Assembly: GCA_016784965.1 (NCBI GenBank)
Contig: JADHTQ010000026.1
Coordinates: 1-54,070 of the forward strand
DNA from: Bacteriovoracaceae bacterium
GTDB lineage: Bacteria > Bdellovibrionota > Bacteriovoracia > Bacteriovoracales > Bacteriovoracaceae
Direction: 5' to 3'
Length of the DNA: 54,070 nucleotides
Every line of letters starts with the position of its first letter. The stretch's first letter is position 1. This document shows positions 46,752 through 54,070 of the stretch, piece by piece. Position numbers and translations under genes: made by a program. The notes below the pieces were generated by a model. That model did not search any database. It worked only from the letters and a program-made list of their open reading frames with translations, and was not told where the DNA came from.

Positions 46752-47813
46752 ATGAATCAAAGATATATTTATATTTTTATTGTTTTTATTTTTGTTTCTA
46801 AGGTTTATGCACAGCAAGCACTGCGCATAAAGGCAGTGGGCGACTTGCTGCTTGCTGATGCACTTGCAGGTATTTATTCAAAAAACTACTTAAGAGATGT
46901 TGAAGATGTCATGCAAGCTGCTGACCTTACTTTTGCAAATATTGAAGGAGGGCTTTGTGATGTCAAAGTGCCTGCAAAGTGCAAAAATAGTGGCTCAAAA
47001 AATAACTGCTATGCCTTTAGAATGCCCACAAGATACATTGATGATTTGTTAAGAGCAGGTATCGACATGGTTTCTCTAGCTAACAATCATGTCTTTGATT
47101 ATGGAACAAACTGCGCCCAGCAAACCTATAAAACCTTGATGGATTATGGTATTTTTCCTGCAGGAACCAAAGATAATCCTGGTGATGATGACTATAATAC
47201 TGTTGCTGAAATTGATATTAATGGATTAAAAGTTGCCTTAGTAGCATTTCATACGACTAGCAGTTGGAATAGAGTAATTAGCTTAAATACACTCAGCAGG
47301 GCCAAAAAAATTGTAAAGCGGGCCACTAAAAGAAATGACCTTGTAATTATTTCTTTTCATGGCGGTGGAGAAGGCCCAAAATATACTCATGTTCCCCATG
47401 GTGAGGAGTACTGTTATGGTTCTAATCGCGGAGATTTGAGAAAGTTTACCCATGCCATGATTGATTTGGGGGCTGACTTGATTTTGGGTCATGGCCCTCA
47501 TGTTCCCCGCGCAATGGAGCTTTACAAGGGTAAGTTAATCGTTTACTCCCTAGGAAACTTTGCTACATTTGGTCGCTTTTCCATGAGAACCCCTTTGGAT
47601 CTTGGAATGATTGTTGATGTATCACTAGATCAAGATGGAAATTTTCTTAAAGGAGAGTTAACTTCTACAATTCAAAAAAAGAGAAGCTCACTTAAAATTG
47701 ATCAATTACACAGGGCTTCTGCACTAGTTGCTTCTTTGTCTGCTGAAGATTTTCCTAACTCCAAGTTAAAGTTTTCAAGTGATGGACAGATCTCAATTAA
47801 TACAATTGACTAG
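46752..47813 (+). CDS. Exported CapA-like metallophosphatase-fold protein
   Basis: A 353-residue protein read from ATG 46752, preceded by GTGAGG, giving the signal peptide MNQRYIYIFIVFIFVSKVYA. The earlier in-frame start at 46695 adds 19 residues without support. Motifs of the PGA_cap (CapA) family follow in order: VGDLLLAD, FANIEGGLC, SLANNHVFDYG, ISFHGGGEG and LGHGPHVPRAMELY, then GKLIVYSLGNF. These are the metal and phosphate-type sites of a metallophosphatase fold. CapA proteins are linked to poly-gamma-glutamate export, but no capB/capC lies here, so the substrate is unknown. Confidence 0.85.
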   Translation: MNQRYIYIFIVFIFVSKVYAQQALRIKAVGDLLLADALAGIYSKNYLRDVEDVMQAADLTFANIEGGLCDVKVPAKCKNSGSKNNCYAFRMPTRYIDDLLRAGIDMVSLANNHVFDYGTNCAQQTYKTLMDYGIFPAGTKDNPGDDDYNTVAEIDINGLKVALVAFHTTSSWNRVISLNTLSRAKKIVKRATKRNDLVIISFHGGGEGPKYTHVPHGEEYCYGSNRGDLRKFTHAMIDLGADLILGHGPHVPRAMELYKGKLIVYSLGNFATFGRFSMRTPLDLGMIVDVSLDQDGNFLKGELTSTIQKKRSSLKIDQLHRASALVASLSAEDFPNSKLKFSSDGQISINTID

Positions 47814-47823
47814 AGTAGAAAAT

Positions 47824-48741
47824 TTACGGTATAGGCTCTGTAAGCCTAAATTCCCAAGAGTGAGTGGCCTCTTTAAAACCTAGATGTAGGTTGAGCTGTC
47901 GCATAGGATTGTTGACTTCATTGTTGGACTGAAAACGTTTGTATCCTTGTCGTTTGGCCCACTCCATTCCATAGGTTTTTAAAGCTTCCGTCAGGCCCCT
48001 TCCTCTGTGGTTGTGATGAATGCCTGTTATGTCGGAAAAAACCTCATCTTTAACTTTGGACATTATATTGTGAATACCAACTAATTGGTTGTCTCTTTCT
48101 ACAAATAGGCAGCCCTCTGGTAGAAACTCATCGCCACTCCAGTGCTTTCTTAGCCACTGCTCACAGATGGCATCAGCTTGACTCTCTTGCCCGGGAGTCT
48201 CTCTTATCACATGTCTAAGTATTCTCAATACTTTTGGATACACATCATCACCGATATGATCTCTAATACTTTTAAAGCTGACAATCTTGTAGCCTGGAGC
48301 GAGCATTTTAGTGGGAAGCTCCCATGACTGCAAATCAAAGTGAGATTCAACTACATCTAGGTAGACGTTTGCTCCTAGATCCATAAACAACTCATACTTA
48401 TCTTTTTCATCCACTGCAAGTATTACTTCTTCAGCACCTTTGGACTTAGTATCTTCAATTAACCTATTAATGGCAATTTTGCCATACTTTTGTATATCGC
48501 TTACAAAAAACCTAGCGTCCCACACTTTTGGATTTTCTTCCAAATGATAAATTGAGCTTTCAATAAAGCCTACAGTTTCTTCTCCGTCTTGTATGATCAG
48601 AGCAGAAAATGATTTAAAAATGATTTTCCACCTAAAAAGTTTAAAGTAATAATCCCACGGGCGATCGTTTTTACCTGTGTATTTATGGTAAAGATTCAAA
48701 AGTAATTTTTGATCTGCAGTAGTTAAAAATTCGATAGCCAT
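47824..48741 (-). CDS. GNAT family acetyltransferase, two domains
   Basis: A 305-residue cytoplasmic protein. The C-terminal half is a GNAT domain: LFVERDNQLVGIHNIM, then DITGIHHNHRGRGLTEALKT (the acetyl-CoA-binding turn) and NEVNNPMRQLNLHLGFKEAT. The N-terminal half (ALIIQDGEETVGFIES, IAINRLIEDTKSKGAEEVIL) looks like a second, weaker GNAT domain. The substrate is unknown. It is convergent with the CapA-like gene, ten bases between stops. Confidence 0.85.
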   Translation of the reverse strand: MAIEFLTTADQKLLLNLYHKYTGKNDRPWDYYFKLFRWKIIFKSFSALIIQDGEETVGFIESSIYHLEENPKVWDARFFVSDIQKYGKIAINRLIEDTKSKGAEEVILAVDEKDKYELFMDLGANVYLDVVESHFDLQSWELPTKMLAPGYKIVSFKSIRDHIGDDVYPKVLRILRHVIRETPGQESQADAICEQWLRKHWSGDEFLPEGCLFVERDNQLVGIHNIMSKVKDEVFSDITGIHHNHRGRGLTEALKTYGMEWAKRQGYKRFQSNNEVNNPMRQLNLHLGFKEATHSWEFRLTEPIP

Positions 48742-48864
48742 GCTTAATAGTTTATCACTAAATTGGCCTATTTTAAATAGGCACTTACTGCTCCAAAAAG
48801 CAATAAGGTCTTCTATCTACTTTTCATATTCCCAACGTCAATAGTTTTTACTTTTTAAAGTTAC

Positions 48865-50106
48865 TTACATGATTGGAGGAAAGATTGGAGGAAGTAAGAG
48901 ACCGTTATCCGCATAACGTTTCTTTATTTTTGAACAAACTAACTGTGGATCTGATATACCATACTTTTTCATCTTAGCTTCGGTTAACAAGCCGTTCCAA
49001 TACAGATAACAGGTTTTGATTCGAGCAAAATGAGATGCCATGCGAGCTTGAATTTTAGCAAAAGTATCATCAGGGCGGATTCTGGCTGCTGCAAGTGTTA
49101 TGTTGCCTGACATTTTAGAATCTTTATCAAGTGTAGTAAATAGCCCTTTTAAACCACTAAGCTTCTTTGAGTAAGTTTTCTCGCTTGCCAAGTCGCCGTC
49201 ACTATTGCCCATCACACGGGTGTTTTCATATTCAATTTCTGCCAAGAGGTCAGAAATTTGGGTTTGAAAAACTCTTTGAACTTGTTCATCGTCAACTATA
49301 CTGCGATTTATTCTTTTTGACAGGTATAGCATATCCTTTTTGGAAATATCGTGTACAACCATTAAGAATTCATCACCATCTGATGGCTTAAAAAAAGTAA
49401 CTTGGTTACCAGAGCGTGGTGATTTCTCAATTACCTGTGCAATTGCTTCTAAATATGAATCACCGGCTTCCATCTGTCTTAAAAAATAATTAACCTCTCC
49501 TAAGTTGCCCGCATCCATCAATACTACAAAGGTATGTAACCTCTCAAGGTTGCTAGTATGCTTTCTTCTGTTTACAAGTGCAGAATTGCTTTTTGCTTGG
49601 ATGATGTGATTAAGCAACCTCTTTCCGGCACCAACTTGTCCCTTTTTTTGGCCATTAAAAGATAAAAATCCAGATTTTCCATCAATTACAAATTCTTCGT
49701 AAGTTACTTTGCCATTTGGAAGCTTAGTTTCTAACATTACTACTTGGTCATTGTTAATAATTCTAGAAACAATGGTCATTGTATCAGAGATTCTGTGAAT
49801 AGTTTGTTGATGATAGCATCTTGGTATTTGGCAATCAATTACTGGAGCAACGGTCTTACATTTAAGACATCGCCCGGTATACTTGGTCATTTCATCTATT
49901 TGTTGTGCAAGGTTTCTATCATGCTCTTTTGCTCCACTTTGGGCAACTTTTTTAAGTTCCTGTGTGAGTCTCAACATAGATTGCAAAATAGTGATACAAG
50001 ATTGAACTGGTTTGAGGAAACTATTTTCTTCTGAATGCCCAAGATTAATTGGCAAATTGAATGTCACAATGATCACAAGTAACAATATTGTTGCCCTATG
50101 GTTCAT
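48865..50106 (-). CDS. Exported GGDEF-like protein with SDGDEF motif, copy A
   Basis: A 413-residue protein read from ATG 50106 with GGAG eight bases upstream. Residues 1-24 form a signal peptide. A four-cysteine cluster (C-x2-C-x8-C-x4-C, 80-97) follows a helical segment. From residue 192 the sequence follows the GGDEF template: VLMDAGNLGEVNYF, GDSYLEAIAQVI, PSDGDEFLMVVHD (242-254) where GGDEF is expected, and NITLAAARIRPDD. Acidic DEF is kept but the first Gly is Ser and the second Gly is preceded by Asp, so GTP cyclase activity is uncertain. It is a tandem paralogue of the gene at 50232-51488. Export of a GGDEF fold is unusual. Confidence 0.65.
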   Translation of the reverse strand: MNHRATILLLVIIVTFNLPINLGHSEENSFLKPVQSCITILQSMLRLTQELKKVAQSGAKEHDRNLAQQIDEMTKYTGRCLKCKTVAPVIDCQIPRCYHQQTIHRISDTMTIVSRIINNDQVVMLETKLPNGKVTYEEFVIDGKSGFLSFNGQKKGQVGAGKRLLNHIIQAKSNSALVNRRKHTSNLERLHTFVVLMDAGNLGEVNYFLRQMEAGDSYLEAIAQVIEKSPRSGNQVTFFKPSDGDEFLMVVHDISKKDMLYLSKRINRSIVDDEQVQRVFQTQISDLLAEIEYENTRVMGNSDGDLASEKTYSKKLSGLKGLFTTLDKDSKMSGNITLAAARIRPDDTFAKIQARMASHFARIKTCYLYWNGLLTEAKMKKYGISDPQLVCSKIKKRYADNGLLLPPIFPPIM

Positions 50107-50231
50107 GTCGTTCACTCCGTTAACCGCAAAAAATTTTATAGTTTTTTCCAACACCTACTTGAGACACTGTTAGCACACAATTGTATTTAAATGATTAAGA
50201 AATGAACTAGGTTTAAACACAGTTTTTCAAT

Positions 50232-51488
50232 TTACATTACAGGAGGAAAAACCGGTGGAAGTAGCATGTCGTTACGGGCGTAATGCTTTTTAAATTTTGC
50301 ACAGGTTTGTATTGGATCCGTAACACCATATTTAAGCTTTTTGGCTTCAGTTAAAAGGCCACTCCAAAACAAATAGCAAGCTTTAATTAATCCAAACTGT
50401 GATGACATCCTTGCCTGTAGTTTTGAATAAGTATCTCCAGGACGAATGCGTGCGGCTGCAATGGTGATGTTGCCGGCCATCTTATTGTCTTTTTCTAAGG
50501 TAAGTAGTAATCTTTTGGTGTCAGCAAGTGTTTGGGAAAACTTCTGTGCATTATTTAGGTCATTATCACTTTGACCTAATATACTAGTATTTGCATGTTC
50601 CATTTCAGCGAGCAAGTCAGAGATTTGAGTATCAAAAACACTTTGAACCTGATCGCTTTCTACCACATTGCGGTTTAGTCTTCTCGATAGATGTACCATT
50701 TCTTTTTTAGTTACATCATGGACTACCATTAAAAATTCATCCCCATCAGAAGGTTTAAAAAAATTAACTTTATTGCCAGATCTTGGTGTATTGTTAATTA
50801 CTGAGGCAATTGCTTCTAAGTAAAGATCTCCTGCTTCCATCTGTTTTAAAAAATAATTCACTTCTCCTAAGTTGCCAGCATCCATAAGTACTACAAAGGT
50901 GTGTAGTTTGTCAGGTTTTGTATCTTGTGATCTGCGCTTTTTAGGCTTATATGAAGCATCTGCTCTGGTTTCAATGATGTGATCGAGTAGTTTTTTTCCG
51001 GTACCAACAACACCCTTTTTTTGGCTATTAAAGGATAAAAAACCCGATTTGCTATCGACGATAAACTCTTCATATTTTTTGTTGCCATTAGGAAGCAGTG
51101 TCTCCAATACATAAATTTCTTCATCATCAATTTGCCTTGTAATAATTGCCACGGTATCAGAAATTCTATGTACCAGCTTGTGCCTATGACACTTAGGCAT
51201 TGGACACTCACTTACTGGTGTATCGGTTTTACATCTAAGACATAGAGACGTATACCTGGTCATTTCATCTAATTGTTGTGCATATGAACGGTTGTGTGTC
51301 CTCATGCCCGTCTTGGCAACCCTATCAACCTCACGCATGAATGCCATAAGAGACTGTATGGTTTGCAAGCAAGACTGAGCAGAGGCCATTGGACTAAGTG
51401 TTCCAGAGTAAGAAATACCAACTAGAAAATATAAAAAAATGATATATATGCTAAACAATAGCTTTATTTTTAAACGTATAATTTTCAT
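50232..51488 (-). CDS. Exported GGDEF-like protein with SDGDEF motif, copy B
   Basis: A 418-residue paralogue of the next gene downstream. ATG 51488 gives a hydrophobic leader (about 9-27) that may be a signal peptide or anchor. The cysteine cluster has the same spacing (83, 86, 95, 100). The GGDEF-like core reads VLMDAGNLGEVNYFLKQMEA, GDLYLEAIASVIN and PSDGDEFLMVVHD (SDGDEF at 247-252), followed by NITIAAARIRPGD. The two proteins share most residues from the cysteine cluster to the C-terminal FPPVM/FPPIM. The pair lies in one direction with 125 bases between them, as after a gene duplication. Activity and ligand are unknown. Confidence 0.65.
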   Translation of the reverse strand: MKIIRLKIKLLFSIYIIFLYFLVGISYSGTLSPMASAQSCLQTIQSLMAFMREVDRVAKTGMRTHNRSYAQQLDEMTRYTSLCLRCKTDTPVSECPMPKCHRHKLVHRISDTVAIITRQIDDEEIYVLETLLPNGNKKYEEFIVDSKSGFLSFNSQKKGVVGTGKKLLDHIIETRADASYKPKKRRSQDTKPDKLHTFVVLMDAGNLGEVNYFLKQMEAGDLYLEAIASVINNTPRSGNKVNFFKPSDGDEFLMVVHDVTKKEMVHLSRRLNRNVVESDQVQSVFDTQISDLLAEMEHANTSILGQSDNDLNNAQKFSQTLADTKRLLLTLEKDNKMAGNITIAAARIRPGDTYSKLQARMSSQFGLIKACYLFWSGLLTEAKKLKYGVTDPIQTCAKFKKHYARNDMLLPPVFPPVM

Positions 51489-51512
51489 ATTACATCCATT
51501 AGTTAACAACAA

Positions 51513-51862
51513 AAAACTAATAGTCGATAACAGCTACTTGTAACACACAACTGTTTTGAAAGGTTGAAGAAAATATATTTAAAAATTAACAAAACTAAAA
51601 AATGCAAGTGATAAACAAATCTTGATAAGCTGCTTGATTGGACTTGGCGCATTGTTTGTGGTGCAATGGAGTGATTAGAAGATGTGAGCACTTCCCAGAT
51701 GAGTCTATTACTGAAGCAACCCTGAAATACATCGATTTTCTTCTTAACTAACTACTACCTCGGATTATCCTTGTCGTACTTCCTGTGTCAAGTAACTTAA
51801 GGGTAAAAGTATAATATTTATTTAAGACATACCGATAGACTTATATCCAGTTGGGGTAAAAT
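51513..51862. other. Intergenic region, no feature seen
   Basis: This 350-base gap between divergent genes shows no repeat family member, terminator or RNA gene. It should hold the promoters of the GGDEF-like pair and of the small exported gene at 51863. Confidence 0.4.
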
Positions 51863-52327
51863 ATGAAATTATTTTATGTTTTGTTGTTAATATTGATGTC
51901 TTTTAGGCTTCATGCAGTCAGTAGTTGTCAGTTTGAGATGAATTACTCATCAACAATTCCAGGTACAGATGGTGCGGGAGATGTCACCACATATTACACT
52001 CTTGCCTACGCCACATCTATTCACGATAGTAGCGAACCACCAATATTACCTATCATTAAAACAGGCCAACAAAAAATTTGTAAAAAAACATCCTGCAAGT
52101 TGATAGTAACACTGAAAAATACTAAAAAAGTAATTGGCAGCAAAGTATTTGACTATATTTATGACAAAACCAGCAAGAGTAATAAGCCGACAGATTTAAG
52201 TGAAACCAACTTGTTTGAAATGTGGAGTGAAGATGTAGGTAGTGGAGAGTTTCTCTTTACTTTCAAAAGTAGCAGTTCAACAAAACCATACTGCACATTT
52301 AAAGTTAGCATAGGTCTTAAAAAGTGA
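51863..52327 (+). CDS. Small exported protein of unknown function
   Basis: A 154-residue protein with a signal peptide (MKLFYVLLLILMSFRLHA). GGGG lies upstream of the ATG. Four cysteines (SSCQF, KICKKTSCK, PYCTF) probably form two disulfides in a small beta-type domain. It ends six bases before the start of the LAS-type peptidase gene, so the two are likely co-transcribed. No family recognised. Confidence 0.65.
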   Translation: MKLFYVLLLILMSFRLHAVSSCQFEMNYSSTIPGTDGAGDVTTYYTLAYATSIHDSSEPPILPIIKTGQQKICKKTSCKLIVTLKNTKKVIGSKVFDYIYDKTSKSNKPTDLSETNLFEMWSEDVGSGEFLFTFKSSSSTKPYCTFKVSIGLKK

Positions 52328-52333
52328 GATGTG

Positions 52334-54070
52334 ATGAACTTGCACTTTAAAGCTATTTTTATAATCACTATGCTATTAATACTTAAAGTTTTTGCAATTG
52401 AACAAGGGTGGAATTGTCACACTATGTACATTGATGAGCCCCCTTTTTGGGTAGCTGTTGGCGATAGTGGCATGAAAGGCAAAGGATACGAGAACATTAA
52501 AGAAGTAAAAAGGGGCAAGCTTAAAAATGCCCGGGTAATACCCAAAGGATCAATTGTTATTAAAGATCCAGAAAGGCCCTTGATCCAAAATCCAGATAAC
52601 GGAGCTGAATACATGCCCGTGATTGTGGCATCTATCCAAAACACAAAAAGCATGCAAAAAAGAAAAAAAATAATCGCTGATAATTTCAATGCTCAGGAGG
52701 GATTTAACAAACGCATTTACCCGATGGCGGCAGCAAAAAACCCAATAGTGATGATTGGAGATGATGGTTATATCTTTGCAGGAAGACCAAAATCGTGGAG
52801 AGATAAAAATGGGAATCAACATATCGCCAGAGTGAATCCATCGATCATAGCTCCAGGTACACTAAAGCTAAAAACCAAAAAGGCCTCTGTCTCCAACGAT
52901 TTTGTTTTTATCGTAAAGCAAGATGCACCATTTTTTGATGTCCCTGGGGTTGATAAGTTTGATCAAAATCATTTATTGGCCCTAGATGTGTCAAATGGGC
53001 AGTACAAAGTGAATAAATGTGTAGATCCAATGGACAGTGAGAATTTTGTGCTCAATTATGTTTTTAATGTAAAAAAAGTCAATACAGATGGAACTATTGA
53101 GCAAGTATCTAACTTATCAATTGATACCACCTCTGATTGTGGTTTTGAGTTTTTAACAGGTATAATGCCTATTGATGAAAAACTTCACTCTCAACTTTTA
53201 AACCTCTCCATTGCAAGCCAGTCCATTTCAAATCAAGCTATACCCATCGAAGAGATGTTGTTTATGCAAGAGATGGACATGGTTCAGATTCCTCAGGGGG
53301 CAATGAAAAAAATTGGCAAACAGTGCTACAGCAAAGGGCCCTTTGGAAGCTATCACTATATAGGAGCTGGAGTAAGTAGGTGTCCTGCAGCAGGAGTTGG
53401 CGGCAGAGCTGGCAAAAGACAAAGACAAAAAGCAATAAGGGAGCAGCAGTCGGACTCCCTGCTAAGACCAGCTGTTGCCTGTGCATTTAGCGGGGGATCA
53501 AATAGTGTCTTAAAGCGTTTTAAGGATAGGTGTTCTGAGTGCATTGTACAGTGGGGGGATGCATTTTGGCCCAAAGGGGCAAGACATAAAGGCCACAGAC
53601 GAGGTACATGTATTGATATGAGACCGCAAAAACAAGATAATAGTATAGGAGTTAGTAACGCTTCAGATACAACAAGATATAGTGCTGATAAAACTCAAAT
53701 ACTGATAGAAGAATTGTTAAGGGCCGGTGCTCATAAAGTTATGTTCAACGGTGGTAGCATGTTAAAAAAAATCTCCCCTGATTTAAAAACATCATCTAAA
53801 ATTTTCCAAGATAAAAAAGTAGGACACCTGTATAATCGCCTTCACTCAAATCACATTCATGTTTGTTTTCCAGGTAAACCCCAGGTGCAGAAACAACTTG
53901 TAATTCAAAAAAGTATTGTAAATCTTCAAGCAAGAATTAAAAAACTTAACAAACGCAGAGTAACCAAAAAAAATAAATTGAAAATAAAAAATCTTAAAAA
54001 AAGGATCGAAAAACAAGAGTCTAGGCTAAAAGCTCTAAAGCTAGGCTTTGCTAGAATGAAAAAAGCATGT
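52334..54070 (+). CDS. Exported LAS-type (MepA/VanY-like) peptidoglycan peptidase, 3' truncated by window edge
   Basis: An open frame of 579 codons runs to the window edge without a stop. It starts at ATG 52334 (GTG 52331 is also possible). The leader FKAIFIITMLLILKVFAIE is a signal peptide. A long N-terminal region of unknown type is followed by a C-terminal domain with GHRRGTCIDMRP (His421-x6-Asp428) and LHSNHIHVCFPG (His507-x-His509). This is the zinc-site pattern of LAS peptidases such as MepA, VanY and DacA-type M15 enzymes, which cut peptidoglycan cross-links. A lysine-rich coiled coil (about 518-579) continues past the edge. The preceding small exported gene ends six bases upstream. 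Confidence 0.75.
   Translation, partial: MNLHFKAIFIITMLLILKVFAIEQGWNCHTMYIDEPPFWVAVGDSGMKGKGYENIKEVKRGKLKNARVIPKGSIVIKDPERPLIQNPDNGAEYMPVIVASIQNTKSMQKRKKIIADNFNAQEGFNKRIYPMAAAKNPIVMIGDDGYIFAGRPKSWRDKNGNQHIARVNPSIIAPGTLKLKTKKASVSNDFVFIVKQDAPFFDVPGVDKFDQNHLLALDVSNGQYKVNKCVDPMDSENFVLNYVFNVKKVNTDGTIEQVSNLSIDTTSDCGFEFLTGIMPIDEKLHSQLLNLSIASQSISNQAIPIEEMLFMQEMDMVQIPQGAMKKIGKQCYSKGPFGSYHYIGAGVSRCPAAGVGGRAGKRQRQKAIREQQSDSLLRPAVACAFSGGSNSVLKRFKDRCSECIVQWGDAFWPKGARHKGHRRGTCIDMRPQKQDNSIGVSNASDTTRYSADKTQILIEELLRAGAHKVMFNGGSMLKKISPDLKTSSKIFQDKKVGHLYNRLHSNHIHVCFPGKPQVQKQLVIQKSIVNLQARIKKLNKRRVTKKNKLKIKNLKKRIEKQESRLKALKLGFARMKKAC

Noticed and set aside
51503-51691. 62-codon minus-strand frame upstream of the GGDEF-like pair
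   Set aside because: No ribosome binding site or protein-like composition; it lies in the promoter gap.
52417-53574. Minus-strand open frames opposite the LAS-type peptidase
   Set aside because: They are overlapping shadows of a long plus-strand frame with a leader and zinc motifs.

Overview
The window is an AT-rich stretch from a Gram-negative, SEC-exporting bacterium. About half of the genes encode proteins with a signal peptide, a lipobox or an N-terminal anchor, including many proteases and other hydrolases. A three-subunit succinate dehydrogenase with a single cytochrome b subunit (sdhCAB), a MATE and an RND exporter, thrombospondin type-1 repeats, a REP-associated transposase and many large secreted proteins of unknown family together suggest a Bdellovibrionota-like (Bacteriovorax/Halobacteriovorax type) organism. 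That taxonomic call is inference; no rRNA or tRNA gene was seen.

Layout, left to right. 1-5514: a tightly coupled plus-strand operon (three 4-bp ATGA overlaps) encoding a two-TM HAMP-like protein, two anchored helical proteins, an exported C39-like cysteine peptidase and a lipoprotein with 12 thrombospondin type-1 repeats. 5536-6536: a REP-associated tyrosine transposase flanked by its probable repeats. 6544-12344: a large exported unknown, a DUF924 protein and the Trk potassium uptake genes. 12479-17336: an exported protein combining a degenerate HD-GYP domain with a kinase-like domain, then an orphan RND pump. 17488-22124: small exported protein, CARDB protein, S41 protease, TetR regulator with candidate operators. 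22354-27683: a lipoprotein with a caspase-clan-like His/Cys pair, a histidine kinase/receiver pair, an SDR enzyme and an apparently exported methyltransferase. 27767-31147: sdhCAB. 31310-36581: a V8-like protease lipoprotein, an apparently exported peptide deformylase, several small exported unknowns, an alpha/beta hydrolase. 36578-39228: a class II glutamine amidotransferase and an M55 D-aminopeptidase separated by a perfect 57-bp palindrome, plus related repeats including a 221-bp MITE-like element. 39231-45147: small exported unknowns, an apparently exported family II pyrophosphatase and a very large exported unknown. 45240-54070: MATE exporter, CapA-like protein, double GNAT, a tandem pair of exported GGDEF-like proteins carrying SDGDEF, a small exported protein and a truncated LAS-type (MepA/VanY-like) peptidoglycan peptidase running off the right edge.

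The strongest candidate for undescribed biology is the recurrence of exported versions of domains that are normally cytoplasmic: GGDEF-like (two copies), pseudo-HD-GYP plus kinase-like, peptide deformylase, pyrophosphatase and methyltransferase. Two dispersed repeat families and several long-range inverted repeats form a second layer of structure. All functional calls come from motifs read by eye; no database search was run.
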